Shown here: positions 24,790 through 37,717 of the stretch, piece after piece
Layout: every line of letters starts with the position of its first letter
How positions within the stretch are numbered: the stretch's first letter is position 1
From: Tetradesmus obliquus
Taxonomy: Eukaryota; Chlorophyta; Chlorophyceae; Sphaeropleales; Scenedesmaceae
Assembly (NCBI GenBank): GCA_030272155.1
Contig: CP126198.1
Location: forward strand, 558,001-622,000
Direction of reading: 5' to 3'
Length of the DNA: 64,000 nucleotides
The notes under the pieces: generated by a model
What the model saw: the letters and a program-made list of their open reading frames with translations, nothing else
Database searches by the model: none
Told to the model about the DNA's origin: nothing
Program-made: the position numbers and the translations under genes

Positions 24790-26497
24790 CTACCGTTTAG
24801 CCGTGCCCACCACCGACCAGGCTGCAGTGCTGCTGGCACATCTAGAGCCGGCCTCGACAGGCTTGCTGCTTGGCCGGGCTGCCGCTGCCAGGCTGCTGCT
24901 GCTGCTGTGCACAGCAGCGGCGTGTGTGATGCGGCACTGTTGCCCAGGCACACGGCGGCGTTGCTGCTGCTGCTGCTGCTGTCGCTGCTGCTGCTGCTTT
25001 TCTGCTTGAGCCAGGGCAGTGCTAGCAATCACAGACCTCTCCATGTGGTCCTGCAAGCAGCAGCAAGCAGGCACACACTTGTAGCAGTGCAGCACAACTA
25101 TCAGCTGAGGAGAACACTCAGTGACATGCTGTGAGGGCACACAGTGAGAGAACACTCAGTCACATGCTGTGAGAGCACACAGTGATGCTTGCAAGGCAGT
25201 GCATTTGACAGGCCTGGTCCTGTAGAGGCTAGCTCTATGGTGAGATGAAGTTGAGCATGCCCGGAAGCGCAAAGCAACACACACTAGTGTATATTCGAGC
25301 TGCAGGCACACAACCCAACATGCCGTTGCTTCGCCGCCGGCAGTGATGACTAGCAACGGCACACTGCATGCATCCCCACCCAAGCAAAGCAACCAATGCC
25401 TTGCTCTCACCATAGAGTTGAAGGTGGCCTGTGTCACTCCAGATGTGGCATAGCTGGAGGTGTCACTGCAGGCCAAGCCGCCCATCATGCTGACGTCATC
25501 CTCTGCCTCCTCCTCCCCTTGCCCACCAACTTCACTGTGAACCCTGTCGCGGACCTTGTTTTCCCACTGTGAACTTGTTACGTCTGGACCCTGAAGCTGC
25601 TGCAGAATATGCGTGCTCAGGGGACTGATTCTGCTGCGCTGTCTGTGCCTTCGTTCCCGCTCCTTGATTGACAGAAGCCGCGGCACTCCATCTGCAGTGC
25701 TTGAGGCATTGCCATGCACTTGCAGCTGCTGTCTGCTTGGCTTCAGCTTCTGCTTCTGCTTGCTCCTGCTGGCACCAGCCTTGCTGGTTCCAGCGCTGCT
25801 CTGCTTGCGGGTCATCATATACCTTGGATCACCAGTTGGTCCACCTTTAATCGCAGCCAGCGGCTTTCCTGCAAGCCCGCGGCTCAAGCTGCTGCTTTCC
25901 TGCAAGCTGGGGATGCCCAGCAGCAGGCTGGCTTCAGTCCCTGGCTGAGCTGGCAGTTTAAATTCAAATGCATCGTCAGCATCTGCTGAGTCAGCATCCT
26001 CACTGCCAGGGCTGTGACCTGGCACGGTACCTGGCATGTTGTACATGCCATGCTGTCCACGCATCGGTGCAGAGCGGGTGCGGCTTGGCTGCTGGCCGCT
26101 ACTCCTGCCTGCGAGTGATACAGCATGTGCACCGCCTGCTGCTTTGCTTGCGCCAGACCCTGCAGCAGGCACTGCTGCTGCTGCTGCTTGGCCTGTACTG
26201 TTGCTGCTCATTGTTGTGCCAGCAGCAGCTGCAGCAGCAGCAGCAGCAGCGCCAGGTGGTGGGCCCACCAGCCACTGCATGATCCGTGAAGGCTTCACAC
26301 CTGAGCACACAACAGGCAGTGGTGCAGCTGTTTCCCCTACTGCCTGATCACGAGACATGCTGCAGTCCCTCCTGAGGCTGTTTGCTGCTCCCTGCCCTGT
26401 TGACTTGCTGCCATCTGTGCTTGGTGAGCCGCTGCTACTGCTGCTGCTTTGCTTGCGCCGGTGCACCTTATCTGTGCCACTGGCAGCAGCCTTGCTG

Positions 26498-26533
<36 letters not shown>

Positions 26534-27313
26534 CGGCGTTTCTTGCAGCACCACAGTGTTAACACCACACCAAGGACAAGTGCCAGGAGCAGCACCGCAC
26601 CCAGCACTGCAGCTAGTTTGACTGCCAAAGAATTGCTGGGTGCCCTGCTGCTGCTGCTGCTGCTGCTAGCGGAGGCTGCAGGTGTGCCAATCTGCAGCAG
26701 GTTGCCATCTAGCACCACTTTGGGCCTCAAAGGCACCCCATTAGCCGCCAGCCTGTAGCATAGAGAAATGCAGACATAAAGCGTGTTGTTGGGTACACAG
26801 CAGCAGGGACAGGCCACCGAAGCTGTTCTACAATTGCAGCTGCAGCAGGTTGCCATCTAGAACCACTTTTTGGGCTTCAGCGGCACCCCATTGGCTGCCA
26901 GCCTGCAACGCGTACATTTGCACAATAGTTACTCACAGAGCTGGATGGCTGACACAACACAACAGCTGGATACCAGGGCTGTCGTGTTATCGTGGTGAAC
27001 AAACAGCAGCCTGATGCTGTACTGGCAGTGCACAGTTCATGCGACTAGGCTCCGGCCAAATGCAGCAGTTCACCATGCTGCAGCATTGCTGCCAGCTGCC
27101 TTTGTAGCTGCTTACTACTTAGCCAGTAGCTAAACCAGGTTCCTTGCGGGTTTAGCAGGTCAATTTGCTGGCCCCACCTGCTGTAGAATGCAGCACCATC
27201 TCCTGCAAGGGCCTCCTGCAGGCGCTGCGCGTACACGGCAGGCTGCCGTGACATGATGGTGTAGCTGGCGAATGTGGTGTCAGCTGCCGCAGCAGCCTGC
27301 AAGAGCGCTCGCC

Positions 27314-27344
<31 letters not shown>

Positions 27345-27892
27345 CTGGATGTCCTGTTGTGCGGCTGTGATGTGGCGATGTACAGAGCCAAGCCTGATGA
27401 AGACTGCTTTGTCTGGCACAGTGCCCCCAGCTTGCAGGAGCTGCCGCAGCTGCAGCCTGCGACCACCTGTAAGGGCATTGCCAGCTGCTTTGCCTCCTCC
27501 CTGCTGCTGCTGCTGCTGCTGCTGCTGCGGTGCAGGCGCGGTGTCGCTGACGTAGGTGCTGATGTACTGCTGAGGCACACCTGCTGCTTGGGCAACAGCT
27601 GCCTTCGTGCCCGCTGCATAGGACGACAGGAAAGTGCTGGCAGGTATGCCTGCATCGCACAAAAAGCAAGACAATGCACAATCAAGTTTATAGGGCAGTG
27701 CCTGGTGATGGATTTGGCATGCACTTTGGTCGTAATTTGATACTGTGAAGTGGCGCAATTTGATGCAGCATGTCAGGCAGCTGGATACACATCAGCAACA
27801 CCACGCTGCGTCGTGGTCAGCAGAGCTGCTGGCACTGTGCACTCACCTTCAAACATCAGCTGCAGGCGTGTTGGCTGGTCTACTGCTGCCAC

Positions 27893-27934
<42 letters not shown>

Positions 27935-28049
27935 TTGCTGCTGCTGGGTTGAAGTGGCACCTTGAGGTATAGAGGCAGCCTGCTGTGCTGGCTGCTGTGC
28001 AACAATGGGTGGCAGACCAGGAAGGGTCTGCTGCTGCTGCTGCTGCTGC

Positions 28050-28106
<57 letters not shown>

Positions 28107-28849
28107 GGCTGCTGCTGCGGTGGTGACTTTGGCAGTTCTGGCAGCTTGGCTGCTGGTTTTACGATTGCTGGGCTGGGGCGTACGGCAGGGCTTGCCGGCC
28201 TGCTCTTGCCTGCAGCATGAGATGAAACCGGCGACAGGGGTTTTATTTCTATCAGCAGGCAAGTCAGATATTGATAATCAGTTGCGCGTGCCCAGCATAC
28301 AAGCCTTGCATAGCATGCAGCAAATTGAGCCACAGTCTGTTGCAGCATTGACACAAAACTTCCTGGTTGTTCATTGTGATGCAGAAGAGTCACATTGCAC
28401 ATGCTGAGGTATGCCTTCTTGTTGATGAACTGAAGGCTGTCGCAGCAGGCAGTGGCTGTTCACTGTCAGGGAAACCTGGAATGTTCCAGGATTGCCGGGA
28501 AACCATGCCATTCATACCATTCTACTGTCACTGTTATATGCAGGGAAAAGAAGAGGGCACACTGTTTTACAACAGCACTGCACCCGTTCCTGTACATTTC
28601 CTCACAGCTGTGCTCACACCCATGCATGCAGCAGCCAAAAACGCCTACAGCACACCTGCCATCCCTGAAGCGCGAGATGCTCCTGCTGCGCCACGCGCTC
28701 GCACTGCTGCTGCTGGTGCCGCTGCTGATGCTGCCGTTCGCTTGGCTGCTGTTGTCAGGTTGGTTGCAGACGTCTGGTTGGCTGGCATCTGGTGTGACTT
28801 GTTGCGCCCGCCAGCTGCAGTGTGGTTGCTACTCCTGCTGCCCCTTCTG

Positions 28850-28895
<46 letters not shown>

Positions 28896-29177
28896 AGCTG
28901 CTGCTGCCCTTGACAGTGTGTGCTAGCTGAGGTGGGCTGATCCTTTTCTCCTTGTTGATATTTGGCGGCGGCAGCTTCGCAGTCCTGTTGCCTGCATCTG
29001 GCTGCTTCGTAACGCTGCTGTTGCTGTTGCTGCTGTTGCTGCTGGTTATGTTGCTGCTGCTTCTGGTGGCTGTACTGTTGTTTCTGCTCATATTGGAGTG
29101 CTGCTTGTGTGCGCTGGCACCCCCAACAGCTCGGCTGTTTGCTGCAGTGGCCTTGGCCTTGACACCTGCTGCTGCAC

Positions 29178-29226
<49 letters not shown>

Positions 29227-29740
29227 ATCCCTGCCAGATTTGTCCACACGTGCGGATAATGTGCTGTCCTTCACGCTTGATGTAGTAGTGTGGGCAGAGG
29301 TTGAGCTGCTGAGGTTGTGCTTGACTCCAGGGCTGCCCTTAGACAGGCCGCTGCTGCGGCTGCTGCTGCTGCTGCTGCCCCTGCTGCTGCCGCTTCTGTT
29401 GCTCGGCTGTTTCGTGGGGAGTTGAGCTGTTGGGCGGGACACTTCCTGCTGCCTAGGTGCTGTGAGGTTGCCTGCATGTGTCTTGGCAGAGCCTTTTGCT
29501 CCCACTCCGCGCTCAGTCGCATGTCGCTGAGCTGCTGCTACCACCGCTGCTGCTGCAGCTTGGCCGTGCTTCATGGCTGCTGGCGGCTGCGCTGCCATTT
29601 TGTCTGCTGCAGCAGCCTCTGCCACTGCTGGTGTTGCTGCACCATGTTTTGCTGCAGCAGTGGCTGTTGGTGCTGGTGGTGCCGCAAGCTTTCCTTGTGG
29701 TGCTGCAGCAATGACATCTTGTGGCTTGGCTGCAGCGGTG

Positions 29741-29771
<31 letters not shown>

Positions 29772-30690
29772 GTGGTGGTGGTGGAGCCGGCTGCTTCCCG
29801 TGAGGTGCTGCTGCATTGGTGACTTGTGGCGCGGAAGTACCACTGGTGGCTGCTGCTGCTGCTGCTGCTTGCGGCGTTTGCACTGCTGCGGCTGGCATTG
29901 GGCTGCCTGGCTGAGCAGCAGCAAGAGGCATCGAGCGCATGCCAGGCTGCTGCTGCTGCTGCTGCTGCTGCAATGCTGACGACCCAGCAGCAGCAGTGAG
30001 TGGTATCCCTGCAGGCTGAACTCCTGTAGGCTGATATCCTGCAGGCTGATATCCTGCAGGCTGAAACCCTGCTTGCTGAAATCCTGCAGGCTGGAGTCCT
30101 GCAGGACGGATTCCTGCAGGCTGAAACCCTGTGGGCTGCAGTCCTGCAGGCTGGATTCCTGCTGTGCTTGCTGCTGCCTGTGGCACCAGCAAGGCAGCTG
30201 GGTTCTCGAACTGCAGCCGCACCCTATTCGCTGCAGCAGCTGCTTCTGGCCAGGCAGGTGGTGCTGTTACTGCAGAAGTAGCAGCAGCAGCAGGCCTTGG
30301 TTGCAGCACCGGCACTGCCTGCAGCTGCAGCAGCAGGCGCTGCTGGCTCTGCAACTGTTGCCAGCTGAATTTCCCTGGAATGACGGAATCCGGGTTGGTC
30401 GTTTCGTCTGCTGCCGATCGTGTGTGTTGTTCGCCTGTGCCAGCAAGCTGTTGCTGCAGCTGGTACACATTGGACACTGAGTCAATGGGGGTTTTCCGTG
30501 CGCTGAAGAAGGGTCCGATCGACGAACGCAAGGCTTCATGATTACGATAATAGTTGTTCAGTGGCTTTTGAGGCGTTAGCGTAGGCTCAAAATGCGTGCT
30601 GGCGCTGGCAGGCACTGCATGTGCGAGAACCAGCAGACAAGCAGATGCATACGCAAGCAGCGACCAAGCAGCCCTGGACAACATAAACAT
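24790..30690 (-). CDS. Large type I membrane protein with Q-P-A-G repeats and split ectodomain
   Basis: Five exons: 28656-30690, 27847-28209, 27178-27649, 25411-26752 and 24790-25050. Phases agree throughout, giving 1,490 residues. The start is the ATG at 30690, opening a signal peptide (WSLLAYASACLLVLAHAVPA). Exon 1 is low complexity: about eleven QPAG(I/L/F/Y) pentapeptides (coded at 30005-30165), then Ala/Pro and Ser/Lys-rich stretches. Exons 2-4 hold an ectodomain: RLQLMFEG, IPASTFLSSYAAGTK, AAGVPQQYI, then GRRLQLRQLLQ and FYSRLAANGVPLRPKVVLDG. A membrane helix follows (AVLGAVLLLALVLGVVLTL), then a CCKKRRK stop-transfer and a long Ser/Gln-rich cytosolic tail. The ectodomain matches the divergent neighbour at 31503-41577. 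A surface or cell-wall role is inferred; the family is not named. Confidence 0.8.
25105..25182. repeat. Tandem pair of about 37-bp units in an intron
   Basis: GAGAACACTCAGTGACATGC and its continuation through GCACACAGTGAGA is repeated immediately with few changes. It lies in the last intron of the 24790-30690 gene. No function is evident. Confidence 0.6.
26826..26906 (-). pseudogene. Frameshifted copy of the start of exon 4 of the neighbouring membrane-protein gene
   Basis: Exon 4 begins at 26752 with LAANGVPLRPKVVLDGNLLQ. Upstream in the intron the same segment recurs after a TTGCAG acceptor: LAANGVPLKPK, then two extra bases (AAAAAG instead of AAAG), then GTTCTAGATGGCAACCTGCTGCAG. The frame is lost and a stop follows, so use of this acceptor would break the protein. 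Confidence 0.82.
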
Positions 30691-31502
30691 GTCAAACAAA
30701 ACCTCCAAAGCATCTGAACGCTGGTTGTGTGCTCATGGTCGCAGGACCGAAAAGCGACAGTTGACTCCGGTAACTTGGGGTGTGGTAGCTGCTGATTTTG
30801 TAGTATCCAACCATTCAAAGGCAAATATAATGTTTAATTGCAGTTTATGCGTGCTGTTATAAGCGAGACGGCAGCGTATCCATGGTGATTGCCATGGGTA
30901 AAAAAATCGGTGACAGCGGCGAGTGTTTAGCGCACCCAGCTTGCACGCCTTGACGTTCATCACACACGTATTGAGATTAACCGTGATGACCGGCATGTTT
31001 ATGCAATACTGGGATAGCAATCTAGTGCTGGCTACCACAGCGGAGTAGTACTTGAGCATTGTGCCCAGTCCCTGCAAGGTCAACACGTCATCTTCATAAG
31101 GTGGGTATGCCGTCGAACCATTTGGGAGGAGCGTATCAATGAACAGACGTATCATCGCCGCATGTCCAGTGTCACCCGACCTGCTGCATGTATCACCAGG
31201 GCATCCTGGTGGCTTGTTCGTGCAGCTACGCATGTCAAATGCACTCAAGTTATAAGCGTATAAATGACTATAAGTTCAGCGGCTTCAATCGTGGCGACAT
31301 GTGCACTGCGCAGAGGCAGCACGCATTGAACATGGCATCTGCGGCTCCCCTTGCTAATTCACCCGTTAAATACATGCTCCAAAAGCACTTTCATATATAA
31401 TCGGAGCTCTGTTGTTGGGTCTGCCACACGCTGACGGTTTCCCTCCACTTCCCTGCTGGGTTCTCCTGCTGCGCAGCAGGCCGTGTTACGCCTCAGGTCA
31501 CC
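30691..31502. promoter_or_regulatory. Divergent promoter region between two paralogous surface-protein genes
   Basis: The 812-bp space separates two start codons pointing away from each other. A TATATAA sits at about 31393, roughly 105 bp before the plus-strand ATG. A minus-strand open frame of 171 codons (30733-31248) crosses the region without repeats or recognised motifs. It could be chance, a 5' UTR frame or a small gene. Confidence 0.45.
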
Positions 31503-34500
31503 ATGAGGAGCTCATCCCAGCTCCTTTTGATGCTTTGCTTGGCAGCAGCTGGCGTTGCAGTGTCAGCCCAGGCTGCAGCCAGCAGCAGCAGCAAGCCCCC
31601 AAGCACACTAGCAACCCAAGGACCCTCCCGGGTGTGCACATGCATAGCTGGAACATACGAATCCAAGGAGTGCGCCACAGCAGTGCAGATGTACTGCGTG
31701 GGCAATGCAACAGCAGATGCAAACTTCTGCGGAGCTGCCCCGCGTGGAGCATTGGACCTTGCGCTGCTGCGCAGCAATCAGACAGCAGCTGCGGGTGTGG
31801 CGGGGTTCCTGGCTGCCATGTGCATGCCTGCCAGCAGCAGCACGCAGATGGATGCCTGCGCCTGCTTCACGGTGAGGAGAAAGAGAATGGGAAAAAGAGA
31901 GAGGCTTCCTGCTTGCTAGCAACTGGGCTGCCAAGTGCCTACACAACATGCATGCACAGTTGGTTTGCAATGACAAATAAGGCACCGTGCAAAGCTCCCA
32001 GCACTTCAAGTCACACAGCATGCCTGCCAGCAGCAGCACGCAGATGGACGCCTGCGCTTGCTTCACGGTGAGAAAAAAGAGAATGGAATGGAATAAAGAG
32101 AGAGGCTTCCTGCTTGCTAGCAGCTGGGCTGCCAAGTGCCTACACAACATGCATGCACAGTTGGTTTGCAATGACAAATAAGGCACCGTGCAAAGCTCCC
32201 AGCACTTCAAGTCACACAGCATGCCTGCCAGCAGCAGCACGCAGATGGACGCCTGCGCTTGCTTCACGGTGAGAAAAAAGAGAATGGAATGGAATAAAGA
32301 AAGAGGCTTCCGGCTTGCTAGCAGCAGGGCTGCCAAGTGCCAACACAACATGCATGCACAGTTGGTTTGCAATGACAGCATGCTTCACGGTGAGAGGGAG
32401 GGGAGAGAAAGAGGGAGGCTCCCTGCTTGCCAGTAGGGTTGGCCATTGCCTGCATGTTTTCAGCGCCCTCCCATGCTTCAGTACGTGTCTTGTTCCCTGC
32501 ATGTTTCCTGCAAGACCCTTTCAAAGGCCTCCTGCCCACACTACTTGCGCTGTTCGTGCGTTGCAGGCACCCGCCAGTGCTCGCGCGCTTCAGCACCTGC
32601 CATGTGCCCTGCCATGTTTCCTGCAAACCTTTCCAGCTTATCTGATGCTGTGATGTCTGATACTGTCATTGCCCTGCAGGACCCAGCCAGTGACGCGTGT
32701 CCCCTGGCGCGCTTCAGCACCTGCAGCCAGGGCGAGCTGCTGTGAGTCTCTTGGCCACACTTTGTGCGTGTTCATGCCTCACACGCCGTGTACATTTCTT
32801 GTCTTGCAGGACCCTGCGAGTGACGCATGCGCCCTGGCGCGCTTCAGCACCTGCAGCCAGGGCGAGCTGCTGTGAGTCTCTTGGCCACACTTTGTGCGTG
32901 TTCATGCCTCACACGCCGTGTACATTTCTTGTCTTGCAGGACCCTGCGAGTGACGCATGCGCCCTGGCGCGCTTCAGCACCTGCAGCCAGGGCGAGCTGC
33001 TGTGCGTCTGCTGCCCACCACTTTTGTGCCTTTCATTTCCTGCATGATCCAGAGCTGCTGTGCGTCACCTGCCATCATGCCTTGCTGTGTTCAATCCCTG
33101 CACTCAAATTTGCACTTTTCGCTTTTTCTTGCAGGACCCAGCCAGCGACGCCTGTGCCCTGGCTCGCTTCAGCACCTGCAGCCAGGGCGAGCTGCTGTGA
33201 GTCACCTGCCCACACTCCTTTCGTGTACATTCATGTCTCGCAGGACCCAGCCAGTGACGCCTGTGCCCTGGCGCGCTTCAGCACCTGCAGCCAGGGCGAG
33301 CTGCTGTGTGGCGCACCTGCCATCTTTCTAACCCTCAGTGCTAACCGTTCAACTGATCATGTTTCTTACCTCGCAGGACCCTGCGAGTGACGCCTGCGCC
33401 CTGGCGCGCTTCAGCACCTGCAGCCAGGGCGAGCTGCTGTGTGGCGCACATGCATGCGTCTTGCCCATGTCTTCGCCCACATGCCCTGTTCGTATTATGC
33501 CCTGCAGTACCCAGACCGCGACGCCAGTACGCGTGAGTGCTGGCGCGAAACTCTTCCTGCTAACATTAAATGCAAAACCGTTTCTGGCTCTTCATGTCTT
33601 GCAGGACCCAGCCAGTGACGCGTGCGCCCTTGCCCGCTTCAGTACCTGCAGCCAGGGCGAGCTGCTGTGAGTCACCTGCCTGTTTTCCTGCAAATTTGCC
33701 TGCTAACTTTCTGGAAATGATCATTAATCATGTTTTGCAGGACCCAGCCAGTGACGCCTGTGCCCTGGCGCGCTTCAGCACCTGCAGCCAGGGCGAGCTG
33801 CTGTGTGGCGCACCTGCCAATTTCCTGCAAACCTTTCCTGCTGAGCAGCTTGGCAAATGATCATGATTCATGTCCCGCAGGACCCCGCCAGTGACGCCTG
33901 TGCTCTGGCGCGCTTCAGCACCTGCAGCCAGGGGGAGCTGCTGTGTGGCGCCCTCACGCTGGGTGATGCGGCAGCAGCGGAGCAGCGCGCGGCTGGCAGG
34001 GACTACCGCACAGCCAACTGCATGCGCGACTCCCCTCTGGAGGTAGAGCTGGTCTTTGCAGGTGGGCGACTGCTGCACAGTTTGCTATCGTACCCTTCAT
34101 TGCTGTGTCATTGGCATGTCTTGTGGGCGCCGCCATCTGGCATGCGCGACTCGCCACTTGAGGTGGAGCTGGTGTTTGCAGGTGGGTGGCTGCTTCACTA
34201 TTTGTTGTTGTCCCATTTATTCTGGTGTCACTTGGGATAGTTGTAGAGCGCCAACTGCATGCGTGACTCGCCTCTGGAAGTGGAGCTTCACCACTGCCTC
34301 TCCAGAGACTGCTGCCTCTGGTCTTTGCAGGTGGGCTGCCACATCCATGTGTGCTTTTGTCATGTGGTGTGTATGTGTGTAGAGGTATCACGTCACGGCC
34401 TATCCTGCTGTGGCTTACTGCTGATAACTAGGGAGCATGCTTACCTGTCGCATCGCTTGCCACTTTGCAGTCAATCAACCTACATTTGCCACAAGTCTAG

Positions 34501-35537
34501 CAGCAGTGCCTGTCGAACTGCACTCAATCAACCAACATGTGACGCACCTGCAGCAGCAGCTCCACCACATGCATGCCGCGTTGCCGCTTGCAGGAATCGA
34601 CCAGGACACCTACAACAAGAAGTTTGCAGCAAAGACAGCAGCAGCCCTTGCCAACATCACAGGGGTACCTGTCAAACAAATCGCATTCAACAGCACCACA
34701 GTGCTCAACATGCCTTCACCACCGCCACCTGAAGAACAAAAGGAAGCGCCTGCTAAGCCAGCAGCAAAGCCGGCAGCAGTAGCCAAGGAGGCTGCGCCAG
34801 CAGCAGCTAAGCCAGCAGCTGCACCTAAGAAGCCAGGTGAGTCCTGCAGCTGTCCCTGCAGGGGCCGATACTTTTGCATTGTCAATTTCTAACTGCTGAT
34901 ATCATGAGGCTTGCAACGTACACTAGGTTGACCACAGTGCACCGCGCAGCTGTGCATGCAGGGGCTGCGCTATCGCTGCACACTGTGAACATGTGCCAGC
35001 AAAACACAACTGTAACTATTTATAACACAAATGTTATATAACATACCTGTTACAAATCTTCCATATGTGCTCACACTATGCCTTCCCTGTTTCTGCTGCT
35101 GCTGCTGCTGCTGCTGCTGCGAGTGTAGAGCCAGCACCAGCGAAGCCAGCAGAGCCTGTGGCTGAGGAGCCAGCAGCAGAGCCAGCACCTGAGCCGGCAC
35201 CAGAGCCAGCACCAGAGCCCGAGCCCGAGCCAGCGCCAGTGGTTGTGAAGCCAGCACCAGCAGTTGTGAAGCCAGCGCCAGCACCCAAGCCAGCTGCAAA
35301 GACTGAAACAGGTGTGCTGCTGCGGTTTTGTTTTGACCTGGTCAATTTGTTTCTGCAGCATCCAGAATCCGCAGTTTGTGCATGCCTGCAGCACCCATTG
35401 CAGAAGGTGACAGCAGCGGTGATGCGTGTAGCTGCAGCAAAGACCGACAACTTGTCACCTCGAACAGTTCCCGACGCCTGTGCTGCAGCCACCCGCATTA
35501 GCAGCACCCGGTCTGTACAACAATTCTTCGCTCACGC

Positions 35538-35569
<32 letters not shown>

Positions 35570-37677
35570 AGAGGCTGATGCCGAGGCCGAGGCCACAGCT
35601 GCTGCTAAGGATTTTGACAGCTGGGCGGCTGCCCCTAGCTGCTCATACCCCAAGACTGATAAGAACTTCAAAAGTGATAAGCTGGGCAGGGCGTGGGGCT
35701 ACAACTCGGCCACTGGGGACAGCTGCGCCTTCAAGGTCGCTGCAGGTGAGGCTGCTGCGGTAACGCAATATGGAAAGAAGGGGGCCAAAGCAGCAGTTGC
35801 ATCATGCAGACAACGGCGTGTAGGTCAAGCTGCCATCAAAAGCCTGCCTTTTGTTCTCACCAAGCACCAGCCCATAGCCATATCCAGCTATACATACGAA
35901 CAACGTTGCATGAGTGACACGCTGGGCAGGGCGTGGGGCTACAACTCAGCCACTGGTGACAGCTGCGCCTTCAAGGTTGCTGCAGGTGAGGCTGCTGCTG
36001 CAAAGATGCTGAGCTCGTGTTTGACTTTTGTTATTACTTGGTGGTGGCGGCGCGTGGTGTGAAGCGGGTGTGCTGGGTAGTGTCCAGTGTGCAGTGCAAG
36101 ATGCAGAAAAACTGCATCATGTAGGTTTGGCTGCATCCAGGTTATAAGCAGGGAGCAATGTGTGTGTTGCAAGCTGGGCAGGGCGTGGGGCTACAACTCA
36201 GCCACTGGGGACAGCTGCGCCTTCAAGGTCGCTGCAGGTGAGGCGGCTGCTGCACAGACGCTGAGCTGGTGTCTGACTTTTCATTATTGCTTGATGGTGG
36301 CGGTGCGTGGTGTGTCTGAAGCGTGTGTGCTGGGTAGAGTCCAGTGCGCAGTGCAGGATGCAGAAAAAGTGCATCATGTAGGTTCAGCTGCATCCAGGTT
36401 ATAAGCAGGGAGCAATGTGTGTGTTGCAAGCTGGGCAGGGCGTGGGGCTACAACTCAGCCACTGGGGACAGCTGCGCCTTCAAGGTCGCTGCAGGTGAGG
36501 CGGCAACTGCTGCTGTGCGTTTAAGGCCGCTTTCAACGTTTGAGACCGGAAGTCCTGCTGCTGTTTTGGTGCGGTGGCGCAAGATGTGATTCACTGCATG
36601 AAGGGGGCTTCTGCTTCACCGTGCTGCAATGCAACGCGCCAGGAAGCGCTTAACAACAGCAAGCACCTTCAAACAGCCTCAAATGCAACGAATACCTCCG
36701 GCTGCCTCGCTGCCTGTTCAAACGCCCGCAGCTCCCCCTCCGCCCGCCTATGAAGAGGCGCCTCCTTGCAGCTACAAGCTGACGGCCACCAATGCACTGC
36801 CCGACAAGCTGGGCCCAAAGTAACAAAACACACTGCTCTGCCCCGCTGCCTTTTCAACTGCAGATGCTCCTCCGCCTGCCTACGAGGGGGCCCCGCCCTG
36901 CGGCTACAAGGTCACCGCCACCAATGCTCTGCCGGACAAGCTGGGCCCAATGTAACAAAACACTGCGCTGCCCCGCTGCCTGTTCATCTGCCCTCCGCGC
37001 CGTCTGCGCCTGCATACGAGGACGCTCCCCTGTGCAGCTACAAGATCACTTCTCAATCTGCCCTACTTGTGTGTATGCTTTGCTGCCCGCAGCACCCCCT
37101 CCCCCCGCCTACGAGGAGGCTCCTCCCTGCTCCTACAAGTTGACCGCCACCAATGCACTGCTCTGGCAAATCACAACAAAAGTCGTACCTTACTTCTTGT
37201 CTGTCTGCTTTTCTGTTTGCAGCGCCGCCTCCCCCCGCCTACGAGGAGGCCCCTCCCTGCAGCTACAAGCTGACAGCTACAAATGCACTGCCCGACAAGC
37301 TGGGTCGGCTGTGGGGCTATGATGACGGCACAGGCGCCAGCTGCGTGTTCAATGGCCAGTCACTGGGTGAGTCAAACCTGCCACAATGCAGTGGTGGCTC
37401 TTCACCATGAAGTTACCAAAATAATCAAAAAAAAGCCAGCCATAGCAACAACGCCATCACTGCTCACTGGCTGTGCGTTCATTATTGCGGTGTGGCTAGC
37501 TGCTCTCATGGTGTGTGGTGTGCCAGCTGCGTGTTCAAGGGCCAGTCGCTGGGTAAGCGATGGGCTGCTGCTGTCGCTGTCTGGGGTTCAGATGTGGTGT
37601 GCCTGCAGTCATGTTTGCGCTGCGCTCCGCTGCTGTTGGCAGGACATGACGTGCCAGCAGCAGCAGCAGCAACAGCA

Positions 37678-37717
<40 letters not shown>

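Noticed and set aside
32680-33880. CRISPR-like array (regular repeats with unique spacers)
   Set aside because: The repeats are coding exon starts flanked by splice sites in a eukaryotic gene. Spacers vary in length and there are no cas genes.
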